Shown here: positions 8,330 through 15,785 of the stretch, one piece after another
Layout: the number at the start of each line of letters is the position of its first letter
Numbering within the stretch: the first letter of the stretch is position 1
Assembly (NCBI GenBank): GCA_002393955.1
Contig: DGSK01000033.1
Location: 1 to 59,942 of the forward strand
Source of the DNA: Lachnospiraceae bacterium UBA4364
GTDB taxonomy: Bacteria; Bacillota; Clostridia; Lachnospirales; Lachnospiraceae
DNA length: 59,942 nucleotides
Direction: 5' to 3'
Translations under genes and position numbers: made by a program
The notes under the pieces: generated by a model
Told to the model about the DNA's origin: nothing
The model's input: the letters and a program-made list of their open reading frames with translations, nothing else
Database searches by the model: none

Positions 8330-9589
8330 TCAGTCCACCAGTACCGGATTCTCATCCACTATCCAGGGAAGTCCCCACTTGTTCAGTGCTTCCATATAGG
8401 GATCCGGATCGAACTCGTCGGTAGTGAATACGCCCGGCTTCTTCCACAGTCCCTGTACTACCATCATTGCGCCTATCATGGCAGGCACGCCGGTGGTGTA
8501 GCTGATAGCCTGAGAGCCGACCTCCTTATAGCATTCCTCGTGGTCGCAGACATTGTAGATAAAGAGCTTCTTTTCTTTTCCGTCTTTCTTTCCGGTAAAG
8601 ATGCAGCCGATGTTGGTCTTGCCCTTTGTACGGGGGCCAAGGGTTGCAGGATCGGGAAGCAGGGTCTTTAAGAACTGTATGGGCACGATCTCAACTCCGT
8701 TGTGCATAACCGGCGTGGTAGAAAGCATTCCCACATCTTCAAGACATCTCATATGGTCGAGATAGCTCTGACCGAAGGTCATAAAGAACCTGATCCTCTT
8801 AACCTCAGGAAAATTCCTGCCAAGTGCTTCTATCTCCTCATGATGGAGCAGATACATATCCTTCATTCCCACCTGAGGGAAATCATACTCACGCTTTATG
8901 CTCATGGCGGGTATCTCTACCCACTTGCCGTTTTCCATATAGCTGCCGGGAGCGCTGACCTCCCGAAGGTTTATCTCAGGGTTAAAATTCGTAGCAAACT
9001 TATAGCCGTGGTCGCCGCCGTTGCAGTCAAGTATGTCTATGGTATCAATAGTGTCGAAATAATGCTTCTTCGCATATGCAACATACACGCTGGTAACCCC
9101 GGGATCAAAGCCGGTGCCGAGAAGAGCTGTCAACCCTGCCTTTTCGAATCTCTCCTGATATGCCCACTGCCAGCTGTAATCAAAGTATGCCGAAAAGCCA
9201 AGATCCTTGCATCTCTTTTCGTAAATTGCACGCCACTCAGGATCATCAGTGTCTTCAGGCTCGTAGTTTGCGGTATCGATATAGTGAACTCCCGCTTCCA
9301 GGCAGGCATCCATTATGGCAAGATCCTGATAGGGAAGCGCCACATTCAGCACTGCGTCAGGCTTGTAATCATTTATCAGCTTAACGAGGGCAGGTACATC
9401 CATTGCGTCGATCTCTGCCGTGGTAATCTGTGTTTTCGTGGAAGCCCTCCACTTTTCGGCAACTGCATCACACTTAGCCTTTGTGCGGCTGGCAATGCAG
9501 ATTTCAGTAAACACATCTGAATTCTGGCAGCACTTTGCGATAGCAACACTTGCCACTCCTCCGCATCCGATGATCAGTAATCTTGACAT
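8330..9589 (-). CDS. Carboxynorspermidine/carboxyspermidine dehydrogenase (saccharopine dehydrogenase family)
   Basis: Reductive condensation of aspartate semialdehyde with putrescine (or diaminopropane), giving carboxyspermidine. It is 419 residues with a Rossmann N-terminus (LIIGCGGVASVAIAKC), NVALPYQDLAIMDACLEAG and HYIDTANYEPED. The substrate domain shows GTGFDPGVTSVY, GGDHGYKFATNFNPEI and TTGVPAMIGAMM. These match the CASDH clade of the Lys9/saccharopine family rather than a lysine-pathway enzyme. The ATG at 9589 has GGAGG about ten bases upstream. It lies between speE and nspC; the neighbouring nspC is the strongest support for the assignment. Confidence 0.92.
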   Translation of the reverse strand: MSRLLIIGCGGVASVAIAKCCQNSDVFTEICIASRTKAKCDAVAEKWRASTKTQITTAEIDAMDVPALVKLINDYKPDAVLNVALPYQDLAIMDACLEAGVHYIDTANYEPEDTDDPEWRAIYEKRCKDLGFSAYFDYSWQWAYQERFEKAGLTALLGTGFDPGVTSVYVAYAKKHYFDTIDTIDILDCNGGDHGYKFATNFNPEINLREVSAPGSYMENGKWVEIPAMSIKREYDFPQVGMKDMYLLHHEEIEALGRNFPEVKRIRFFMTFGQSYLDHMRCLEDVGMLSTTPVMHNGVEIVPIQFLKTLLPDPATLGPRTKGKTNIGCIFTGKKDGKEKKLFIYNVCDHEECYKEVGSQAISYTTGVPAMIGAMMVVQGLWKKPGVFTTDEFDPDPYMEALNKWGLPWIVDENPVLVD

Positions 9590-9611
9590 TTTCCTTTATC
9601 CTCCCTTTCGT

Positions 9612-10487
9612 TTATTTCTTCTTTCCTTCTTCCTCATGCAGTATATCAACCACATACTGGGGCAGCATGAATGATGCCCTGTGCATCTGCGGTGTATAGT
9701 ACCAGGTCTCAATATTTCTTTTACTCCATCTCTCCGGATCAAAGTCATCGATGGGGTGGTATTTCTTGCTGGCAAAGCCGAAGGTCCAGTATCCCGAAGA
9801 ACAGGTGGGGATATGTGCCTGATATACACGGCTTATTGGGAAAGTCCTGTATACCTTGCGATGCATGGACCTGAATATGGACTCCTCATCATCGAAGAAA
9901 GGACTTCCGTGCTGGTATACCATTATGCCGTCACTTTTCAGTGCCTTAAAGCAGCTCCCGTAAAATTCCTTTGTAAAAAGCCCCTCGGCATGTCCGAAAG
10001 GATCGGTAGCATCATTTATTATGATATCGTATTCATTTTCACGGCTCCTGACAAACCTGAGGCCGTCCTGATAGGACACCTCCACACGTTCATCCCCAAA
10101 GCCTTTAGTGGTATCCGGGAAAAATCTCTTGCAGACATCCACCATCTGCTCGTCCGGCTCCACTACATCGATATGCTCTATCTCGGGATAAGCAGTAAAA
10201 CCGCTGGCCACACCGCCATCGCCTCCACCTATGATAAGCACCCTCTTTACATTGGGATGCACTGCCATAGGGACATGGACCACCATCTCGTTATAGATGA
10301 ACTCATCCGCCTCCGAGAAGATAACCTCGCCGTCAAGCACCAGAAACTTACCGAATGATTCCGACTGAAAGACATCTATCTCCTGAAATTCGCTCACAGC
10401 GTGATAAAGCTGGTTTGTAACGCGTATATTCAGGCTTGCGCCCTCGGTCTGGGAATCCAAAAACCATATCTCTGAATTATTCTTCAT
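9612..10487 (-). CDS. speE: Spermidine synthase-type aminopropyltransferase
   Basis: Aminopropyltransferase fold, 291 residues. Motifs are VLDGEVIFSEADEFIYNEM, VLIIGGGDGGVASGF (nucleotide loop), DVVEPDEQMVDVC, INDATDPFGHAEGLF with the catalytic Asp, and the C-terminal SSGYWTFGFASK. Classically it transfers an aminopropyl group from decarboxylated S-adenosylmethionine to putrescine. Its start overlaps the speA stop by four bases (ATGA), so translation is coupled. No speD gene, the source of decarboxylated SAM, is visible in the window. The operon also carries the alternative carboxyspermidine route, so the substrate actually used here is uncertain. Confidence 0.9.
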   Translation of the reverse strand: MKNNSEIWFLDSQTEGASLNIRVTNQLYHAVSEFQEIDVFQSESFGKFLVLDGEVIFSEADEFIYNEMVVHVPMAVHPNVKRVLIIGGGDGGVASGFTAYPEIEHIDVVEPDEQMVDVCKRFFPDTTKGFGDERVEVSYQDGLRFVRSRENEYDIIINDATDPFGHAEGLFTKEFYGSCFKALKSDGIMVYQHGSPFFDDEESIFRSMHRKVYRTFPISRVYQAHIPTCSSGYWTFGFASKKYHPIDDFDPERWSKRNIETWYYTPQMHRASFMLPQYVVDILHEEEGKKK

Positions 10488-11944
10488 GCATGTACTCCTT
10501 CAAGAACCTGCAGATGATCCGCCGTGGGATCAGCCATGCCCTGCAGACTGCAGCCCTTTTCCCTTGCATAGAGTATGTGGCCTATTATTTCTTCCGTTAT
10601 CTTTTCCCCGGGTGAAAGAATGGGGATACCCGGAGGATAGCACATAACCGACTCACCGCACACACGCCCGGCAGTCTCCTGTATCGGAAGAGTCTCCTTC
10701 GGTGCATAAAATGATTCCTGAGGCGAACAGATAACCTTCGGTATCACCGAGTCCACATAGCTTAGTTCTTCCTTGTCTTTTTTATAAAGTCTCCTGATAT
10801 CGGAAAGCGCTCCCACTAACCGTTCAATATCCTGCATACGGTCGCCTATGGAAATGTACGCCATTATTGTACCGATATCGCCAAACTCCATCTGTATGTC
10901 ATATTCATCCCTGAGCAGGTCATAGACTTCAATACCCGTCAGGCCTATAGGCTTTGTAAAGATGCATAGCTTCGTCACATCAAAGTCATACACGCTGCTT
11001 CCGTCTATCAGCTCCCGCCCGTATGCATAATAATCACCGATCTCGTTTATCTCTTTCCTTGCATACTCGCTCATCTCTATGACTTTGGCAAACGACTCTC
11101 TGCCCCTGAGCGCAAGATTACGCCTGCTTAAATCTAAGCTTGCAAGCAGCAGATAGCTGGCTGATGTGGTCTGCACCAGATTTATTATCTGCCTTACATA
11201 AGCGGGATCAGCATTCTCCCCCAAAAGAAGCACCGAGCTCTGAGTCAGGCTTCCGCCGGACTTGTGCATGGAAATGGCCGCCATATCCGCACCTGCCTTT
11301 ATTCCCGCAACAGGCAGACCCTCCGCAAAATAAAGCTGGGTACCGTGGGCCTCGTCGCAAAGTACCTTAAGACCGTGCTCATGGGCAAGTGCCGTAAGAG
11401 CCTTTAAGTCGGAACATATTCCATAATATGTGGGATTGTTTATAAGAACCGCCTTCGCATCCGGATTTTCCCGGATTGCTTCCCTGAGGGCATCCACCTC
11501 CATTCCCAGGGCAACGCCTATCACGGAATGGATCTTAAGCTTTACATATACGGGTATCGCACCGCAGATGATCAGCGCATTGATAACGCTCTTGTGCACA
11601 TTGCGGGGAACGATGATCTTCTCACCGGCCTTGCACGAAGAAAGCACCATTGCCTGTACGGCACTGGTGGTTCCTCCTACCATAAGGAAAGCGTGAGCCG
11701 CACCGAAGGCGTCAGCCATCAGTTCCTCAGCCTCCGCAATTACCGATACGGGATTGCAGAGATTGTCCAGCGGCTTCATGCTGTTTACATCTATACCGAC
11801 ACACTGCTGCCCCAGGAGCTGCGTAAGTTCAGGATTCCCCCTGCCCCTTTTATGTCCGGGCACGTCAAAAGGAACCACACGCTTTTTTTTGAATTTTTCA
11901 AGAGCCTCGCACAGGGGCGCTCTCTTCTGCCTCTCCGTATTCAT
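10484..11944 (-). CDS. speA: Arginine decarboxylase (Orn/Lys/Arg decarboxylase family, short biosynthetic form)
   Basis: PLP fold-I decarboxylase of 486 residues, the length of Bacillus SpeA-type enzymes. The N-terminus has FDVPGHKRGRG, then MVGGTTSAVQAMVLS and NVHKSVINALI. DEAHG (about residue 197) and the PLP lysine in SMHKSGG (Lys228) follow, with the C-terminal domain containing YPPGIPILSPGE. Family membership alone does not separate arginine, lysine and ornithine activity. The operon partner aguA acts on agmatine, so arginine is the best inference. The gene starts inside the stop of the upstream zinc-ribbon gene (four-base overlap) and ends inside the start of speE, so all three are translationally coupled. 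Confidence 0.92.
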   Translation of the reverse strand: MNTERQKRAPLCEALEKFKKKRVVPFDVPGHKRGRGNPELTQLLGQQCVGIDVNSMKPLDNLCNPVSVIAEAEELMADAFGAAHAFLMVGGTTSAVQAMVLSSCKAGEKIIVPRNVHKSVINALIICGAIPVYVKLKIHSVIGVALGMEVDALREAIRENPDAKAVLINNPTYYGICSDLKALTALAHEHGLKVLCDEAHGTQLYFAEGLPVAGIKAGADMAAISMHKSGGSLTQSSVLLLGENADPAYVRQIINLVQTTSASYLLLASLDLSRRNLALRGRESFAKVIEMSEYARKEINEIGDYYAYGRELIDGSSVYDFDVTKLCIFTKPIGLTGIEVYDLLRDEYDIQMEFGDIGTIMAYISIGDRMQDIERLVGALSDIRRLYKKDKEELSYVDSVIPKVICSPQESFYAPKETLPIQETAGRVCGESVMCYPPGIPILSPGEKITEEIIGHILYAREKGCSLQGMADPTADHLQVLEGVHA

Positions 11945-12303
11945 CTCTTTTTTACCAGAATTTCCGACCTGAGCTTCTGAAATATCTCATTTACTGCAAA
12001 GTCTTCATCAATGCCGTGATACCTCACCAGACGGCTTCCGTCAGATTTATTTTTATATACGGTAAAAAATCCGTATTCATCCTTATATATGCCAAAAGCT
12101 CTGGGGCCGGTGTAATTCTCACCGATGTGGAAATGTGCCCTTTCCAAAGGAATATGCCTGCGCTCGCAGAATTCCTTTAATTCTTCTATGGTATGAGGCG
12201 ACTCATCAGAGGGAGCAGCAGTCCTTAGCTCCGCTCCGCAGTATGTACATACAGACAGTTCATCCGGGAGAAAATTCCCGCAATATTCACATTTAATGCG
12301 CAT
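11941..12303 (-). CDS. Short zinc-ribbon protein, paralogue of the upstream gene
   Basis: 120 residues. The N-terminus is a zinc ribbon with two CxxC knuckles (CEYCGNFLP and CTYCGAEL). A conserved region of about 80 residues follows, with TIEELKEFCERRHIPLERA, then GPRAFGIYKDEYGFFTVYKN and VRYHGIDEDFAVNEIFQKL. The same two units, in the same order, form the N-terminal half of the next gene upstream, so the pair arose by duplication. This copy lacks the membrane segment and acidic tail. It overlaps speA by four bases and has AAAGGA about nine bases before its ATG. I do not recognise a function; co-transcription with the polyamine genes is the only clue. Confidence 0.82.
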   Translation of the reverse strand: MRIKCEYCGNFLPDELSVCTYCGAELRTAAPSDESPHTIEELKEFCERRHIPLERAHFHIGENYTGPRAFGIYKDEYGFFTVYKNKSDGSRLVRYHGIDEDFAVNEIFQKLRSEILVKKR

Positions 12304-12381
12304 ACCTTAATATCCTTTCCGAATGCCCTGACGCTTCTTCCCCCAATCCCTGCGCCTGCTCTTCATATCGTTTTATCCTGA

Positions 12382-13233
12382 TCACCAGTCGCTGTCCCAG
12401 TCTGTTGATCCCGAATCCCAGGAGTCCCATCCGCCGGAATCCCAGCTGTCGTCACTGTCCCAGGAATCGCTGTCCCAGTCATCGTCATCATAGGAACTGG
12501 TCTCCACATAGTAATCGCTATCCTGAAAATCAGTGGCTCCCATGTCATCGGTGTAACTGATGCTCTGGTAATAATCACCTGCGGATTTGTCATCATCAAG
12601 TTCATCCGGCACATCAAAATCCGATGTCCAGTCATCGAGACTGTCATCATACATGTACCAGCTTCCATTCTGATTGTAATAGGTATTACCGCCATAACTG
12701 TAATACCCCGAACTGGGAGTATCGTCACAAGCAGCCCATATAACGACCGCAACTATAAAAATGATTACTACCGCGGTAACAAGCCCGCTTGAACGCTTTT
12801 TCCTTCTGCGTTTATTATTGCTCCTTACAGGCTGCGGATTCTGTGCCGGCTGCGAAGTATTCCGTTTCCCGCCTTTCCGGTCCAGAACCTCCGCTTTGAG
12901 CTTCTGGTAAATCTCATTTACGGCATATGCCTCATCCTTGCCCTGGTAACGTACGGCCCTCTGCCCGTTGTCCTTATTCTTATAGACTACGAAATCACCG
13001 TTGCCATCCTGAAAAATACCGAAAGCCCTGGCACCCTTGTAGTCCTCGCCTATGAAGAAACGCATCTTTTCAAGAGGCATATTGTGAGCCGCACAGAACG
13101 ACTTAAGCTCATCTATGGTCGTAGGGACCTGAGATGCGCCTCTTTTAACATTTTCATTCACCGCCCCGCAATATGGACATTGGGGATCGGTATCCTCAAT
13201 CATCTGCTCACAATATTCGCATTTTATCTTCAA
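12382..13233 (-). CDS. Zinc-ribbon membrane protein with Trp/Asp/Ser-rich tail
   Basis: 283 residues: a zinc ribbon (CEYCEQMI and CPYCGAV, residues 4-25); a conserved region shared with the next gene (about residues 35-115, including GARAFGIFQDGNGDFVVYKN); a basic stretch NNKRRRKKRSS; one transmembrane segment (LVTAVVIIFIVAVVIWAAC, about residues 150-168); and a Tyr/Asp/Trp/Ser-rich C-terminal region ending in repeated WDS units such as DSWDSDDSWDSGGWDSWDS. The basic residues before the membrane segment predict a cytoplasmic N-terminus and an external tail. It appears to head the polyamine transcription unit. Function unknown; the acidic outer tail could bind polycations such as polyamines, but that is speculation. 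Confidence 0.82.
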   Translation of the reverse strand: MKIKCEYCEQMIEDTDPQCPYCGAVNENVKRGASQVPTTIDELKSFCAAHNMPLEKMRFFIGEDYKGARAFGIFQDGNGDFVVYKNKDNGQRAVRYQGKDEAYAVNEIYQKLKAEVLDRKGGKRNTSQPAQNPQPVRSNNKRRRKKRSSGLVTAVVIIFIVAVVIWAACDDTPSSGYYSYGGNTYYNQNGSWYMYDDSLDDWTSDFDVPDELDDDKSAGDYYQSISYTDDMGATDFQDSDYYVETSSYDDDDWDSDSWDSDDSWDSGGWDSWDSGSTDWDSDW

Positions 13234-13281
13234 GGACTGTACTCCCTTTCATATATGCTGACTCTAAACAACAATTAATCC

Positions 13282-13305
13282 TTCCGCCCCGCGGCCGGGA
13301 CGGAA
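13282..13305 (-). terminator. Probable terminator after the lipoprotein gene
   Basis: On the minus strand a ten-pair hairpin (arms 13296-13305 and 13282-13291, CGGC loop on the plus strand, one G-U pair) follows the lipoprotein stop by about 16 bases. A T-rich run (TTAATTGTTGTTT) comes after it. It separates the lipoprotein gene from the zinc-ribbon/polyamine operon. Confidence 0.55.
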
Positions 13306-13321
13306 AGACACTTCGCCCGGT

Positions 13322-14299
13322 CTACTGCTCCCAGACAACCTCTTCACCTTCATATTCAAATTTAGCCTTCATGGAATCAATTTCTTCCTGCTCAACCAGA
13401 TGCGCTCCCATTCCTTCAAGAGCCTCAAAGAAGGCTTTTTCACCTTCATGTATTGTCTCATCTTCGGTCCAGCTTGTAACTGCCACATACACCTCACCGT
13501 TTTCGGTATATTCCAGTACCTCTGCCTCCGACTCGGGATCCATTAAAGGAATAGCATCATAATCAACGTCCGGATTTATGTCATAACATATCTGCTCCGC
13601 AAAGCTTCCCCATAACTGATTCAGATGAAATGCCTCTGTGGCACTTCCGTCGCTGTTTAATTTATATACGCCACAGATCTGTGCACCTGCTCCGGCTGAT
13701 CCGCCCACCTCAACATACCCTGTATTAAAAAGCGCCGAATATGACCGATAGCCGTCCTCATATTCAAATGTGATCTCCAGCGTTCCGTCAGACTGGGCGC
13801 AAAGAACGGCATAGTAGTTAAGCAGGCTTTCGTCCTTAGTTGCAAATTTCACAACCAGAAGATCGGTGCTGCCATCAGCAGAAGTGACTGTTGCATACGA
13901 TGTATCACACTCACCGCACTCCAGTGACTCTGCTGTTGCCTTAAGTGTGCCAATGTCATAGGTGCCTGCTTCAAGTGCGGGATAATTCTCATCCTCCGAG
14001 AAATAGCCGCTTGTAACGGCAGAAACCTCACCATTAAGGAATGCTTCATAAACATCTGCTGACTTCACATCCGAACCGCCGTCTGCCGGAGCCTCCGTTG
14101 CCTGAGGATCAGCTGTATTTGTTTCCTCTGCAGCAGCAGGATCTCCGCTTTCTTCAGTATTCCCGTTTTCCCCGCCACCATTGATATCAACAGTCTGCAC
14201 ATCAACCGAAGGCTCAGCCGGAGCCTCACCTTTCGTACAGGCTGTTGCAAGTATAGCAGCCGATAGACATGCTGTGATCAGTAATCCTCTCTTTTTCAT
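13322..14299 (-). CDS. Predicted lipoprotein of unknown function
   Basis: About 325 residues from the ATG at 14299, which has GGGAGG seven bases upstream; the frame continues further up but without a binding site. The N-terminus is MKKRG followed by a hydrophobic stretch ending in LATAC, a lipobox-like site that would place an acylated Cys outside the membrane. A Glu/Ala/Thr/Asp-rich linker (residues 24-75) follows, then a globular domain with EAGTYDIGTLKATAESLECG and repeated acidic strands. The C-terminus contains a short helix MKAKFEYEGEEVVWEQ. No family recognised. It is divergently transcribed from the HD-GYP gene. Confidence 0.8.
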   Translation of the reverse strand: MKKRGLLITACLSAAILATACTKGEAPAEPSVDVQTVDINGGGENGNTEESGDPAAAEETNTADPQATEAPADGGSDVKSADVYEAFLNGEVSAVTSGYFSEDENYPALEAGTYDIGTLKATAESLECGECDTSYATVTSADGSTDLLVVKFATKDESLLNYYAVLCAQSDGTLEITFEYEDGYRSYSALFNTGYVEVGGSAGAGAQICGVYKLNSDGSATEAFHLNQLWGSFAEQICYDINPDVDYDAIPLMDPESEAEVLEYTENGEVYVAVTSWTEDETIHEGEKAFFEALEGMGAHLVEQEEIDSMKAKFEYEGEEVVWEQ

Positions 14300-14428
14300 A
14301 GTTCTCCCTCCCTGTTCCGGTCTGATAAAATAATCGCAGACACTTTCAGACATCCGGATTTCATTAAAATTTCGTAAAATTTTCGTTAAAGTAAATTCTC
14401 AGAGCCTGTAAGTCTCCAAACAGTTAAC

Positions 14429-14434
14429 ATTATA
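14429..14434 (-). promoter_or_regulatory. Candidate -10 box for the lipoprotein gene
   Basis: The minus strand reads TATAAT about 130 bases upstream of the lipoprotein start, with a weak -35 (TTTTCA) 17 bases further up. It overlaps the region that drives the HD-GYP gene on the other strand. Confidence 0.4.
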
Positions 14435-14450
14435 TAACTTATTCTTATAT

Positions 14451-14480
14451 TTGAAAAACATTTTATTTTCTACTTAAAAT
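14451..14480 (+). promoter_or_regulatory. Candidate promoter for the HD-GYP gene
   Basis: TTGAAA at 14451-14456 and TAAAAT at 14475-14480 with an 18-base spacer, in an A+T-rich stretch about 80 bases before the HD-GYP start. Overlapping A+T-rich alternatives exist a few bases downstream. Confidence 0.45.
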
Positions 14481-14521
14481 ATATTAAAATATACTTAGTA
14501 GTCTCTGAAAGGAGGATGCAC

Positions 14522-14551
14522 TTGCGCCGGTTTTTCCGGCTGCGTGCCTGA
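14522..14551 (+). other. Possible Arg-rich leader peptide upstream of HD-GYP
   Basis: A strong AAAGGAGG ends at 14515, but the HD-GYP ATG is 42 bases further on and has no binding site of its own. Six bases after the Shine-Dalgarno sequence an in-frame TTG opens a nine-residue peptide (MRRFFRLRA, four Arg) that stops with TGA at 14549-14551, six bases before the HD-GYP ATG. A five-pair hairpin (14526-14540, T5 loop) lies inside it. Either a translated leader drives HD-GYP by coupling, or a recent stop codon truncated a longer N-terminus. Confidence 0.35.
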
Positions 14552-14557
14552 TGCAAT

Positions 14558-15727
14558 ATGAAACATGTAAGGACTGACATACTCTTACCCGGAATGATCG
14601 TGGCAACCGACATTATAGTTGACGGGCAGCTGATCCTCCCCAAAGGCCTGACTCTTACAGACAGAGCCATATACAGGCTTTCCACATATAACATCAAAGA
14701 CATCCGTATTGAAGATCCCGTGGACATGGAGGTCGAAGAGATAGAGGATGATGCGGAAAATAAAGAAGATGGTGTCGCTTCCGTTGCCGATGCCCTTTTA
14801 GGCATGACTGCCGAGGAGCATGATACGGTCATTCCTGAATTCGAGGAACCTTCCCATTTTGAAAAGCTCAAAGCCTCTCCCCAGTATCAGCAGTTCCGTT
14901 CGGAATTCACAGAAAATGTCGGTTCACTCAAGGCTTCACTGAACGAGATAGTGGAGAAAAATACTCCCGTTAAAGTTGATGACCTGATAGGAAACACCAT
15001 GAAGATAATCGCTTCACAGTCAAATACTTTCAGTGTGTTCGACATGCTCCACAATATGCGCGATTTCGACGACCTTACTTATACACACAGCATGAATGTA
15101 GCCATGATCTGCAACGTATTCGCCCAGTGGCTGGGAATGTCCCCGGATGAGGTAAAGCTTGCTACAGCCTGCGGAACTCTCCATGATATAGGGAAGCTTC
15201 GCATCGATGACGAGATAATCAAGAAACCCGGCAAGCTCACGGATGAGGAGTTCAAGACCATACAGTCTCACCCCATATACGGCTACCGTCTGCTTCAGAA
15301 TCAGAAAATAAGCGAGCATATAAAGCTCTCCGCACTGGAACACCATGAAAAATGTGACGGGTCGGGTTATCCCATGCATCTCCCCGGGGATAAGATAGAT
15401 AAGTTTGCAAAGCTTGTCGCAATCGCAGATGTGTATGATGCAATGACCTCCAACAGAGTCTACAGAAAGGGAATGTGTCCTTTCAAGGTAATAGAAATTT
15501 TTGAACAGGAAGGCCTGCAGAAGTACGATGTGGTCTTCATAATGACATTCTTAGAGAGCGTTGTTAATACTTATATAGATAACAGGGTCGCTTTAAGCGA
15601 CGGACGCATCGGTACTGTAAAATGGATAAACAAGCAAAGACTGTCAAAACCTATGGTACAGCTTGAGAATGGAAACTTTTTAGAGCTTGCCAAGAATCCG
15701 GATCTTTCCATCACTCAGATACTGTAA
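14558..15727 (+). CDS. HD-GYP domain phosphohydrolase, probable c-di-GMP phosphodiesterase
   Basis: 389 residues. A short N-terminal region begins KHVRTDILLPGMIVATDI, the DxxPGM motif typical of clostridial HD-GYP proteins, and is followed by an acidic linker and a helical segment. The HD-GYP domain spans about residues 145-330: YTHSMNVAMICN, LHDIGKLRI (HD pair), SHPIYGYRLL and HHEKCDGSGYP (GYP motif). A C-terminal domain of about 60 residues reads VALSDGRIGTVKWINKQ. HD-GYP enzymes linearise c-di-GMP or related cyclic dinucleotides in the cytoplasm. No signal peptide or receiver domain is seen. The start has no Shine-Dalgarno sequence of its own (see the leader entry). It is the only plus-strand gene in this part of the window. 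Confidence 0.9.
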   Translation: MKHVRTDILLPGMIVATDIIVDGQLILPKGLTLTDRAIYRLSTYNIKDIRIEDPVDMEVEEIEDDAENKEDGVASVADALLGMTAEEHDTVIPEFEEPSHFEKLKASPQYQQFRSEFTENVGSLKASLNEIVEKNTPVKVDDLIGNTMKIIASQSNTFSVFDMLHNMRDFDDLTYTHSMNVAMICNVFAQWLGMSPDEVKLATACGTLHDIGKLRIDDEIIKKPGKLTDEEFKTIQSHPIYGYRLLQNQKISEHIKLSALEHHEKCDGSGYPMHLPGDKIDKFAKLVAIADVYDAMTSNRVYRKGMCPFKVIEIFEQEGLQKYDVVFIMTFLESVVNTYIDNRVALSDGRIGTVKWINKQRLSKPMVQLENGNFLELAKNPDLSITQIL

Positions 15728-15785
15728 CCGATAATATTTTTCCTGCGAAACATATAAAAGTAAACAAAAAAAGGGGACTTCTCAC

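Noticed and set aside
12363..12752. Minus-strand frame rich in Met/Thr overlapping the zinc-ribbon tail
   Set aside because: Alternate frame of the low-complexity WDS/Asp tail; the composition is a by-product of that repeat.
14430..14557. A c-di-GMP riboswitch before the HD-GYP gene
   Set aside because: The leader is short, lacks the conserved GEMM core and is occupied by a Shine-Dalgarno sequence and small frame.
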